Source: Nissolia schottii (Eukaryota; Streptophyta; Magnoliopsida; Fabales; Fabaceae). From it: a stretch of DNA of 64,000 nucleotides. The stretch spans positions 1 to 64,000 of the forward strand of contig QANU01113051.1 of assembly GCA_003254905.1 (NCBI GenBank). Direction: 5' to 3'. The notes under the pieces were generated by a model, which did no database searches, was not told where the DNA came from, and worked only from the letters and a program-made list of their open reading frames with translations. A program made the position numbers and the translations under genes. Below, in pieces: positions 25,301-36,683 of this stretch (the first letter of the stretch is position 1; each line of letters opens with the position of its first letter).

Positions 25301-28117
25301 CGTTTTAATAATGAGACAAAAATAGGAAGTGATGTTTGATTTGGTTGCAGTTTTGTCTGCTGTTGGAGGGATCAAGCAAGCAGCTAGTGAAATATCCGAG
25401 GGTAAGTACTTAATTTCTTTTTGTTTTCTTTTTTTCCTTTCAACTTAATCCTAGTTGACAACAAAAGTAATGAAAGAAAAAGTAAAGTAATAATCACTAC
25501 GCTTCCTAACCGCATTTAATTCTCATTCGCTCTATTTAATTATTATTTTAAATTTGGACACGAGTTTGAAAATATAAATTTATAGTCTTAATTTTTTATT
25601 AATATTCACAAGTATTTTATTTTAGAAAAAATAATCGTATCTGTCACTCTTACTACTTTCTCTTATATAAATACTCTAATTACGTATGTCCCTACCACGT
25701 TTTTTTCACACCATCATCAAATGTGTAATTGATGACAAGTGACACACTAGTGAAGAAAAAATAATGTTATTTATATGTAAAATTATAAAAATAGTTATAA
25801 ACAGTAAAATACAACTAAGTGGAATCCATCACAAAAATTAATAATAAATTTTAAATATAAGTCTTTTTTATATTTTAAAATATTATGAGTATGTTATAAT
25901 TTATTTTATGCTCAAAAAGACTTATATTTAAAATATTTCTACTATGGATACTCTTTTAAGAAAAATGAAATATTATTAATAATTTTTATTTAATGTATAA
26001 TAAACACGTACAACGAATAATGCATGGGCAACGTACGAGACAAAATTGAATGAACAAAAAATAGTTACATTGCAGTTATTTTCACTAATATTATCCTGAT
26101 AAAATTAATTACTTGATGTAATTTTTGTTGTTTGTTCACAGATCTGGTTGTGTCGATATCCGTAGTAATCTTGATATGCTTGTTCGTGGCTCAGAGGTTT
26201 GGTACTGATAAAGTTGGCTACACCTTTGCTCCTATTCTCTGTGTATGGTTCACCTTCATCGCTGGAATTGGTGTGTACAATTTCATCAAGTATGACCCTT
26301 CAGTAATTAAAGCAATAAATCCAAAATACATTGTAGATTATTTCACCAGGAACAAGAAAGATGCTTGGATTTCTCTTGGTGGAGTTGTGCTGGCCATAAC
26401 AGGTTCATATTCATTTTTCACTTTGATATATGTATATAAATAAAGTTCTAATTAAATCATTTGAATCTTAATGTACGTGTATTTTTAACTTTATTTAGGT
26501 ACTGAAGCACTATTTGCTGATGTTGGACATTTCTCAGTCCGGTCCATACAAATTAGTATGTGCTCTCTAACTTACCCTGCTCTCGTATTAGCTTATGTTG
26601 GACAAGCCTCGTTTCTTCGTAAAAACATTGATCTTGTTAACGATACGTTTTTCAAGTCCATTCCAGGTAATTTTGTCTAATCACTTATTCCTTGTTTCAT
26701 TTACCATTTAATATGCGCAAAAATTAATATTAAAAAAGAAAGTTACTTTTCATATATCAAAAAAAAATTATTTGTGTCAACTAATTAATATTGATGGTTT
26801 CATGTGTTGCAGACCCTCTATATTGGCCAATGTTTGTGATAGCTGTTTTGGCAGCAATCATAGCTTCTCAAGCCATGATTTCTGGGACTTTCTCTATAAT
26901 CCAACAATCTTTGTCACTGGGGTGTTTCCCTCGTGTAAGAATCGTGCATACATCAACCAAGCATGAAGGACAAGTTTATGTCCCAGAAGTTAATTACATC
27001 CTCATGATTGCATGTATTGCTGTCACAGTTGGATTTAAAACCACTACAAAAATTGGCAACGCCTATGGTAACCTCAATTTTTTAGACTATAGTCTTCCAA
27101 TATCATTTATGAGTGAAATACTGTGGACAAAATAAAAATATTCTAATATGGATACATATTTGTGCAATGCAATGCAATGCAGGGATAGCAGTGGTGTTTG
27201 TAATGACACTGACATCTGGTTTTCTAGTGCTAATCATGATCATGATATGGAAGACACACATACTTTTGGTTATTAGCTATGTGCTCATCATTGGCTCTGT
27301 GGAATCGGTTTATTTAAGCTCGGTTTTATACAAATTTGATCAAGGAGGGTATCTTCCACTTGCATTTGCCGCGGTTCTAATGACCATCATGTATGTTTGG
27401 AACAATGTGTACCGAAGGAAGTACTATTATGAACTCCATCATAAGGTTTCTCCAGAGAAGCTCAGGGAAATCGCAACCGACACAAATTTGTGTCGGTTAC
27501 CCGGCCTTGCAATGTTCTACTCCGAGCTTGTTCAAGGCATCCCGCCCATTTTCAAGCACTATGTAGCGAATGTGCCGGCATTGCACTCTGTCCTTGTCTT
27601 TGTCTCCATCAAGTCCTTGCCTATTAGCAAAGTTCCCATGGAAGAACGGTTCCTTTTCCGCCGAGTGCAGCCGAAAGAACTCAATGTGTTCCGGTGTGTT
27701 GTGAGGTATGGATACAACGATGTGCGCAACGAGCAAGAGCCTTTTGAGAAGCTATTGGTTGAAAGGTTGAAGGAATTTATAGTTGATGAGTTCTGGGAGT
27801 CTCAAAATGCGCTAAAGAATGATCAAAGTGATGAGAAATTATTAGGTGCTGATGGTGCCCAAGAAGTTAGTGACGAAGAAAGACTTCAAGAGACCATTGA
27901 AGAAGAGATTGATTCAATTGAGAAAGCGGCAGGAGCAGGTGTTGTTCACTTGATTGGTGAAAACGAGGTGGTTGCTAGCAAAGGAGCCAACATTGGAAAG
28001 AGGATATTGATAGATCATGCCTACAACTTCTTGAAGAAAAACTTGAGGCAGAGTGATAAAATATTCGATATTCCTCACAAACGCATGGTCAAAGTGGGAA
28101 TGACCTATGAGCTTTAA
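22377..28117 (+). CDS. HAK/KUP/KT potassium transporter, intact (copy 1)
   Basis: Membrane protein of the HAK/KUP/KT family, which moves K+ with H+ across the plasma membrane or tonoplast. Exons: 22377-22553, 23374-23599, 24945-25193, 25351-25401, 26142-26402, 26499-26666, 26813-27067, 27183-28117. They join in phase to 773 aa, a normal family length. Family marks are [14 protein letters not shown] (75-88), VIGDGVLTP (206-214), [25 protein letters not shown], the hydrophobic last-exon helices and the cytosolic tail with [12 protein letters not shown] ending KVGMTYEL. The C-terminal motif style is close to HAK5-type (cluster I) transporters, but that placement is from memory. The N-terminal 59 residues are acidic and variable, as usual. 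It heads a tandem cluster; the copies at 28978-33811 and 36684-41456 are its paralogues. Confidence 0.94.
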
Positions 28118-28977
28118 CTTGAACATATGTCAAAGGAAGTAAGTAAGAAGAGTAAGTTTATGCTGTACAAATAATAAGTCTTAGCTCTTAGCTTGGGAAC
28201 TTCTCCTAATTATGGTGGTGGTCTCCCACCCTTGATGTATTTTCTTGCCTGGATTATTTCAACCGGAGTTGGGTTTATTTAACGAATTAACACATTCTAC
28301 TTATCGAAAAGAAAAGAAAAACCTTAAATCCCCTTAATTACAGTAGATTTCATTTCTCCTATCTCCTATACAAGAAGAGTAATATAGCAGGCTCTTTCAA
28401 AAAAATTGTAGAAACTAGGAAGCAAGTGTCATAACCTTTATGTCTGCAAGATAAAACAAGCTTTTGTTGCCATTAATTTCTTTTACTATAAATAATATAG
28501 TTGCCCATGTTTAAATTAGGATTTAAAATACTCCCACCTCTTTTTCCTTTATGTTAAACCCACGTGTGCAATTGCATTTATCCAATGTATATTAAGATCT
28601 ACTTCTTTTATATAATATTTTTGCAGAGAGTATATATAACTCACATAAAAAGAGAGGATTGCATTAGATAGTTAATAACATTAACGTAAACTTTGATTGA
28701 GTCTTTTATGACATGAATGTATTTAATCACAGAAATTTTTATCCTCACACACTGTGAGAAGGATAAATTCTTTTCTCCATCATGAAGGAAATGATTTTTA
28801 AAAAAATGATTTTTTTTAAAGAGAAAAGATATAAGCAAAACTGCGTTTACACCACAATTATAACAAACACAAAAACAAGCTAATTTAAACATTAAAATAA
28901 ATATTAAAACAACAACCAATCACACAACAGGACTATAGTCTAAAAAATTTAAGGTTACAAAGAATGAGTTAGCATAC
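28118..28977. other. Intergenic DNA after HAK copy 1
   Basis: 3' UTR of HAK copy 1 followed by AT-rich DNA. From about 28920 to 28977 it matches HAK intron 7 sequence on the minus strand, which marks where homology of the inverted pseudogene starts. The final coding exon of that copy is not here. Confidence 0.55.
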
Positions 28978-31740
28978 CATAGGCATTGCTAATTTTTGCA
29001 GTGGTTTTGAACCCGATTGTGAATACAGGCCATCATTAGGATGTAATTAACTTCTGGGATATAAACTTGTCCTGCATGCTTGGCTGATGTATGCACGATT
29101 CGGACGCGAGGGAAACACCCTGATGCCAATGATTGTTGGATTATAGAAAATGTCGCCGTGATCATGGCTTGGGAAGCTATGATTGCTGCCAAAACAGCAA
29201 CCACAAACATTGGCCAATATATAGCGTCTGCAATGCATAAAATCGTCATCAATTAGTTGACACAAAACAATTTTATTTTATTTTGCTGTAATAATAATTG
29301 GGTTGGCCATGCAAATCAAATCATTTCAATAATTGTGTAATTCCAAACGCACAAATAAAATTACCTATGGACTTATAAAACGTGTCACTAACAAGATCAG
29401 GGTTTTCACGAAGAAAGGAAGCTTGTCCAACATAAGCCAGCATGAGAGTAGGGTAAGTCACGCAACACATTAATTTGTATGGATCGGACTGTGAAATGCC
29501 CAACATCAGCAAACAGAGCTTCAGCTCCTGCAGAAAGTTGTAAACCACAAAAAAAAATTGAGTATATGAATGGTTAATTGGAAGTAAACCCTCACTTAAT
29601 TTTCTGCAGTTGGCAGTGCGGGTCATATTAGTTCTTGAGTTATTAAAACACACTTTGTAACTGCCTAAAGTTGATCAAATTAGTCTTTAAGAGGAATTAA
29701 TTTGACCGACGTCAAATCACTAATTTAATTGACTTTTGACAAACTAAGTACCAAAGTGCATCTTCGTAACTTGGAAGCTAATATGTTTGATACTGTTGCC
29801 AACTCTAAGGATTAAAGTGAAAGTTTACTCATTAATTAGTTAACTAGGAGTTTATATATATATAGCTAAGGTGAAGATGAAGATGAACATGAACCTGTTA
29901 TACACTGCACAACTCCACCAAGAGAAATCCAAGCATCTTTCTTGTTCCTCTTGAAGTAATCTACTATGTATTTGGGATTTAATGCTTTAATAACTGTTGG
30001 GTCATACTTGATGAAATTGTGGATGCCGATACATATGAGTAATGTGAACCTTATGAAGATAATGGCAAAGGTGTAGCCTACTTTATCAACCCCAAACCTC
30101 TGGACCATGAACAGGCAGAATAAGATTGCAACGGACATTAACGCAACCTGGTCTGTGTATAAAAACAACAAAAATTACATTAAATTTATCACGAAAATAG
30201 TAACGAAACTAACTGCCTCTTTTTTTCTTTTTGGAGGCGGAAAGGGTGCCTATTTCTCTCTGTTTCTTTCCCCCTTTAAATATTATATGCTATGCAAAAT
30301 CAAATTCTACTTATCACAATTTTTATATATTAAATAGTTTTTCAGCATATTTCGATTCTTATAAAAAATATAATTATAATAGAAATATTTTAATAAATGT
30401 ATCAAGTTAATTTTCTAACTTAAAATAAATTATAACATACTCATAATATTTTAAAATATAAATAAACGACTTATATATATTTTTTTCATTCCACTTACAT
30501 CCTGTATTACTTTACTCTTTTCTTTCATTAATTTTGCTGTCAACCGAGGTAATATTGAAAAGTACTTACCATCAGTTATTCCACTAGCAACATTCTTAAT
30601 CCCTCCCATAGGTGATAAAACTGCAACCAAATAAAACATTACTACTTCTAATGTTTGTCTCATCATTAAAATACAAAAAACTACATTCTTCTTCTCATAA
30701 TCAATTTGTACAGATTTTGTTTATCATAAACGTTATTTCTATTCCCAAAAACAATAGTCACCCAACAACTCCCAAAACAGTGAAACAAATATTACGAGAT
30801 AGATAAATAAATATTATAAAACAAAGAAACAAACATCGTCAAACACATAAAACAAACAATATTTAAACACACATGCGCACGAGCACACCTAAATGTTTGG
30901 TGACAATATTTATTTTTCTGTTTTGTAACAATATTAAACTCACATGTGCAGGGATACATAAAAATGTTCTGTGACAATGTTTATTTTTTTATTGTGTAAT
31001 GTTTATTTCTTTGTTTTGTAATGTTTATTTTTTTGTTAGATGGTTATTAAGTTACTATTTTTGAGATTTATAAACAGTGGGACCATTTGTTTATAACCCA
31101 TGTCTAGGATAACTAAATAAAAATACCAAAACAAAAAACGTGGCATATTAAATAAGCAAATAAAATTACTAGAGACTAATTACCAGAGATGCAAGGGGTG
31201 AGAACACCATCACCAATGACCATTGAAGTGCCAAGTATGGTAGCAAATAAGAGGAATTGATTCATGAAGTTGTTGTTCTCAAGCTTAGACTTAACCTTTG
31301 AAGCTCTCTTGGCACGGTTATTATGATACTCAAGCTGGTAATTAGACATTTGGCATAACGACATATAAGAGAGTATAAAGCAAAAGTACCTCCTAAGATA
31401 TGTTTTTTTTCGGATGAGTTCAGTCAGTATTATTGCTATGGAAGAGCAAAAAGCTAAAGATCAACATTAGAGTAACTCTCAAGTCACCAAAAGAATATAG
31501 ATCCGATAAAATAGGAAAATGTCTCATTAAAAACTCCTAGAATAAATCTAGTAAAAAAAATCCTTTGATTTTTTTGAAGAAAATGAGTACCTAACCCTAA
31601 AGTATATGTTCAAACATTAAGTTAGTTTGTTACCAAAAATGCTTCAAGTTAGTTAATTGTGACGTTGAAGAAAGTTAAATCCTCCCAACAAATATGCTTA
31701 AAATATCTCTTGAGTTTTTGTTTATTATTTATAAAATTTT

Positions 31741-32250
31741 ATTTTTTGGTAGACAAAGGGGCTAAAGCCCAAAGAAAAAACACAAAAACTAGCCCAACGA
31801 GACCACGCAATTTGAATGAGATCATTCAAAAGTAACGGGCAAGTAGCCGCAAGCACTATGTCAAAATAAGAGATCTCAAAAGACAGGAGATTGTGACTCA
31901 TATGGGCAAAACAATCTGCAACTCGGTTGAATTCTTTGAAGACATGTTGAAGATGCACCACTCAATTCTTGGATAAAAGTTCACGAATATGAGATATAAT
32001 CGAGGCAGCTAGGTGTTAGTGATTATGACAATTCTGGATAAGCTTAATAGCACTTTGAGAATCACAGTTAACTCGCACTTGCTGGAACCCACCATGCCAA
32101 ACAATAGTAAGCACATGCAAAATACCCCAAAGTTCTGTTATGGTAATGGATGTCAAACCCAATTTACCCGAAAAACTTGTAACAAAACCCCCTGATTCGT
32201 CTCTAATCAGACTCCCGCAACCTGCATTACTAGAGCTAAGCATAGATTCA
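31741..32250 (-). mobile_element. 5'-truncated LINE fragment in HAK pseudogene intron 2
   Basis: It starts with the same 3' terminus (TTTTTTGGTAGACAAAGGGGC) as the LINE at 5431 and covers the RNase H-like tail on the minus strand (CGSLIRDESGGFV, WHGGFQQVRVNCDSQSA). Homology stops near 32250, so only about 0.5 kb of the 3' end was inserted, as is usual for LINEs. Confidence 0.85.
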
Positions 32251-32740
32251 TCATTACTAGATGCAAATGATATGAAGTAGTTGTAAAGTTGAGTTGACTT
32301 GATTTGACATTGTCACTAATCGAGTCATTATCAAAGTGAGTTTGGAGCTTAAAAAACAGGTTCAATAAAAAAATCAAATTAGATTTGGATTTGGTCCATC
32401 CCAATCCATGTAACTGTTGTATAAACTATCTATGACAAGTATCAAAACAAGAAATTATCTATAAAAAAAAAAATCAAAATGCAAATGCAATAGATCAAGT
32501 AAAGGTATGTTTAGTTATATTAAAAAAATCACTCTCTTATAGATGTATAAGAAACAAAATACAATCAATCGGAATAAAGAATGTGTGTAAAAATAAAGAA
32601 GAGATTTCATCCACTTTTTTCTTTACGTGATAACATATTATTAAATAACAATCTAAAATTCTTCTATATTATCAATGCACAAAAATTAATCTCAATAAAA
32701 AATGCAAAGTATATATAAGTAGGATTACCTCCGCCATTAT

Positions 32741-33586
32741 TAGGGCTGTCAAAATAAGTCCAGCCCGCGAGCCCGGCCTGTTTACCCAGTTAAATGGGCG
32801 GACTTTACATGTAAAAATATAGGCCCGTGAAAATTTGAAAAAAATGTCCGGCCCATTTAAGTCCGCGGCTAAATGGATTGGCCCGGCGAGCTCACGGGAT
32901 GAATTTTTTTTTTTAATTTTTTTTAAAACCAAAAATCAAATTGTTATTTTTAAAAATTAAGTTAATAAAATTACATGATGATTGATACCTCACGTTCAAA
33001 TTGAAACCCAAATTGAAGTTTTTGATCTTCATCTTGAAGCCCAAGTTGCAAACTAAATTGCTAAGTTGTTTTAGTTATAATTAAAATACTTTTTAGATAT
33101 TTTAAAACTTGTTGCGCATCGTGCGAGTTTAGACTCTAAGTGTTAATTAAATACATTCTCTTGTTATCCTTTTTTTTCTATCAAATCTTTGCAAATAACT
33201 TCTTAATTGAAAAATGCTACTATTTATATATCTATCCAAAATTAAAGATTTCGTAACCACAATAAAGAAATAAAGACAAAAAAAAAACACAAAACCTTAA
33301 TTTTTCTCTATTTATTATCATTGGAAATGGATTCTCAAATTTTACATAAAATATTTCTTTCTGATAAATTATAGATAGGCGATAAAAAATAATTAAAAAT
33401 GACCGCGCATACTTATTCACAACTTTGTATTTAAATCATAAAAAATAGACTAAAATTTTAAATTTTTTTAAAAAAATAAACGGATTGGCTGGCTGGCTTG
33501 TTTAGGCCCGCAGACCAACTATAAATGAGTTAAATCCTAAAAAAATAGACATAATTTTGGCCCTACCCGGCCGTTTGACACCCCTA
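32741..33586. mobile_element. Non-autonomous hAT-like element inside pseudogene exon 2
   Basis: 846 bp with inverted ends TAGGGCTGTCAAAA / TTTGACACCCCTA. Flanks GCCATTAT (32733-32740) and ACCATTAT (33587-33594) are an 8-bp target duplication with one mismatch, the hAT hallmark. The interior is full of GGCCCG/CGGGCC-type words and AT-rich DNA, with no transposase. Removing it rejoins HAK exon 2 (GCTAATGATAATGG + CGGAG). Confidence 0.8.
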
Positions 33587-33949
33587 ACCATTATCATTAG
33601 CCTGTAAAACAATGAAAACATACTTAACAACTGGGATGAGAGTGATTGTATAGAAGATCAAGGAAAGAACCCCCAATATGTCATCCTTATCCTTTATGCC
33701 ATCTGTGAATATGACTGAATACACGTACAATGGTGATGTTAATTCCAATGTCTCCATAAACTATTCCAAGCTTTGAAACGCCAATTGCAGTATCACTGTC
33801 ATCGATAACCCCTACAATCACTAAACAGGTATTTTGACACAAATCATGGCAGTAATCGGGATGAAATAAAGTGGAGTGATGATTAACTATTTGGTTTTCC
33901 TTTTTCTTTTTCCTCACGTGTCCCACAGAATAAATATTATCTCCTGTTT

Positions 33950-34260
33950 AATTCTTTTATTTTTGATAATTTTTAAAACCAAATTTATCAAATTTTGTTA
34001 TGATTTCATGTTTCATAGAATTTTGATTAACTTTTTATTAGTTAAATCATTGAAATAATTAACTTGTAAGGGGTTTAGAGATTTGCAAACAATTTGAGTT
34101 TATAATACACATCTCTACAAATATTATATTAAAATGTATTAATTTATCACATTAGATCATATGACACATTAATATATCATATTAGATTATAGAATGATGA
34201 AAAAATTCGATAAATTTAGTTTTACAAATAAACAAATTACTAAATAGACACATTAATACA
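33950..34260. repeat. Dispersed AT-rich repeat, copy 1
   Basis: Resembles 55600-55880 throughout: ATTAGTTAAATCATTGAA, then a matching block ending in TTAATTTATCACATTAG. Probably part of an unnamed transposable element. Confidence 0.6.
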
Positions 34261-34489
34261 TTAAAAACCACATTTTTCACAAGTTTGGAACACACCATGC
34301 ACCAATCATGCCTCCGCACATGAATTTATGATAATTCCTATGATTAATGTATCTTAGATGAATGAAAGAAACCGTGTACGGACTTTTGAGGCCTGAGCGT
34401 GGAAGCCACCGGAACTCCATTTCAAGATTTTGTAAAATTAGCGGAAGCTAACAAATATGCTAAGTTCGTGTTGCTAACGTTAAAGAGAG

Positions 34490-34925
34490 GATTATGTTCA
34501 TCATCCCAACTTTTGGACCTTCTTGCCACATTTTAGGAAGTTGTGTTTAATTAATATCTTAACTAATTTTCTATATCTATTTAAGCAATCCTCCATCGAA
34601 CAAAGCAGCACTTGTCTTTGTTTTCTCACCTCAGATCACTCTTTGTTTGATGGAGACCTTATTAGCCCTATTTAATTAGTTCTGCAAATTTGTGAATCTT
34701 GTTATTATTATTACAGCCTTGTAGTTAATCATTAAAATGGTTTTATAAGATACTAGTGGTTGTGGTGTGGAGAAAGTTGAGAACGATGAAAGGATGGAGC
34801 ATAATCATCATGATCAGCAGCAAGTTTCGGATCATCATCCTCTTCCTTGGCACAAAGTTGAGAAGAAATTATTTTCTTGTTTTATGTGGGACCAAGCTGG
34901 GGAGGTACTTAAATTGACCATATCA
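34490..34925 (+). pseudogene. Orphan HAK promoter and exon 1 remnant
   Basis: Plus-strand DNA matching the promoter, exon 1 and start of intron 1 of HAK copy 1 (CCTTCTTGCCACATTT, CTATATCTATTTAA, then ATGGTTTTATAAGATACT at 34737). The first codons are ATG GTT TTA TAA, so the frame stops at codon 4; the later GTTGAGAACGATGAAAGGATGG part still matches. The intron-1 motif GGGGAGGTACTTAAATTGACC also matches. No exon 2 follows in this orientation. It may be the flipped 5' end of the minus-strand pseudogene. Confidence 0.8.
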
Positions 34926-35559
34926 AACATAAGTACATAATAACACTAAGTTTTTTTTTTCCAATTAAAATTTGGGATAAAAAGCTTATGTTTGGATTGG
35001 GTGTATGGGGATAATGAGATTTGAGATCAAATTAAAAAAAATAAAAAAAATTCTAAATATAAAAATTATAATAATGTTTAGGTGAATAAATTAATGATTG
35101 AATTTAAAATCTTTACCAAACCTTTATTTTTTAAGAGGTAGCAAACATTCATATTATAAATATCTTTACTCTAAATATGAGCCACATTCATATTACGAGA
35201 AGTAACGCACGCCAACCTCTTAGACAAAAATTCTTTTTGTAGAATAATTTTATATCTCAATAGTATTAGATTTACATTAATATTCATTTAGTTATATTTT
35301 TAAAACTTGTTTTTAATTTGTGATTACATTTTGCTTTGCTCTTATTAACAATAAGACAACGTTTAGTATGAGTTAATTTATTCAAATTATCGGTAATATG
35401 ACTTTTAAATTATCTAACAATCTAGCTGCATTAACCTGTTTGATTATATAACATTGTTGATAATGTGAATTGTCTCTATAAAGTGTGTTTATATAAATTA
35501 TCACCTGTGATTATCTTTCAACTTTTGTTATGACAAGAATATCCCAAAGCCTATCAACA

Positions 35560-35832
35560 CAACCCCCCTCCACCACCACCCACCACCCACCACCATAACC
35601 ATCACACCCACGTACCATCACCGCCACCACAACAACCACTACCACACCATGGCCACCACCACTGTCATACTACCATCCACTACCACCCACCACGACACCA
35701 TTGTCACCACCACAACTACAACAACCACCATTGCCACAACCACAATAAACACTACCACCCGCCACCACTACCACAACATAACCACCACAAACACCTACCA
35801 CTCACCACTAATGTCATCGCCACCACCAATTT
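35560..35832. repeat. ACC/CCA-rich low-complexity tract
   Basis: About 270 bases of imperfect CCA, ACC and ACCACAACC units on the plus strand. The Thr/His-rich open frame within it is a by-product of the repeat. Confidence 0.85.
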
Positions 35833-36204
35833 AAAAGATGATAATATATTTGAAAGGTAATACAAATTACCAGTAATCTTTAAATGTAATACGTCAAACA
35901 CTACCTAAGAGTTAAGAGTCTAAGAGAGACAATAATAACTATTTACTATCTTAATTTTAAATTTTGTTTAGGTAACAATAATTTTTTACTATCTAATTAA
36001 TTTACTTAATTATATTTTCTTAACTAATTTCGTTTTGTTAATACAATTAATTGTTGGATAATATTTTTATTGACAGAAGTGATTGGCAATAAACGGTGTG
36101 TAGTACGAGTTTTCTTAGTGTCAGAAGGAAATGAGTATAATTAAAGGTTATTTAGTATTTACTGACCTGTGCAAAGCTTGTGTATCCTGTTATTACAACA
36201 CAGC

Positions 36205-36320
36205 CAAATTTAGAAGACTTAGTGGTTGTCGACACAACCGTATCGTGATCAGCAGCATGATTCGGATCACCGTTCCCTTTTTAATTTCTTAGTAAAAGTT
36301 GAGAAGAAATGATTCTCTTG
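36205..36320 (+). pseudogene. Broken 5' half of HAK copy 2 exon 1
   Basis: TTTAGAAGACTTAGTGGTTGT matches the first codons of copy 1, but the ATGGC is gone (CCAAATTTAGAAG). The match ends at AAATGATTCTCTTG, where about 360 bases intrude. The rest of exon 1 resumes at 36680 (CTTGAAATGGAAACTCC). Confidence 0.78.
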
Positions 36321-36677
36321 CTTGCTGTTGATGTGTGTTGGTTTGAAAGGAGAAGCTCTCCTTAATTTTAGGGTCCTATAAGTCACTAGAAACTAGGATG
36401 ATAGAAGAAGAATAAATAACTTTTCAGTTACTTAAGGAAGAGTCAAACATGTTACGAGCTACAATTGCGCTTGTCTATAAAATTAAACTTTTCTCCATTT
36501 TGTTCAAATACAACAGCAACTATTTGACATTTTTCAAAATGTTACACCATTGAATACAGGATTTGAGTTCGAGTGTTGTGAGATTACTCTTTTTATTCCA
36601 ATAAATAGTGGTTACTTTTATAGGTAGATGTAAGCTCTAAGTTAAATCACGTTTCACTTCTGCTAATTTTACAACAA
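36321..36677. mobile_element. Roughly 360-bp insertion splitting HAK copy 2 exon 1
   Basis: Sequence absent from copy 1, lying between CTCTTG and CTTGAAATGG. CTTG appears at both sides and may be a short target duplication. A B-box-like GAGTTCGAGTGT lies near 36560, so a SINE-type origin is possible, but no clear A box was found. Confidence 0.5.
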
Positions 36678-36683
36678 CTTGAA

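Larger units (their letters stand above)
28978..33811 (-). pseudogene. Inverted HAK/KUP pseudogene lacking first and last exons
   Basis: Six exon remnants read on the minus strand. Exon 2 is at 33811-32730 (split by an insertion at 32741-33586), exon 3 at 31392-31184, exon 4 at 30620-30570, exon 5 at 30152-29895, exon 6 at 29527-29365 and exon 7 at 29227-28978. Their order and splice sites match the two flanking HAK genes. Damage: a 4-base insertion in exon 2 turns GTSPLYV into a frameshift; exon 3 has lost about 39 bases after RYAK; exons 6 and 7 are each 5 bases shorter than in the intact genes. No last exon (C-terminal third) is present. It is closer to copy 2 than copy 1: LFATILGTS, a shared insertion in intron 5, and the same intron 7 wording (GTCCTGTT). 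It cannot make a transporter. Confidence 0.92.

Noticed and set aside
35649..35834. Thr/His-rich open frame
   Set aside because: It is a by-product of the CCA/ACC repeat; no codon structure, splice context or family similarity.
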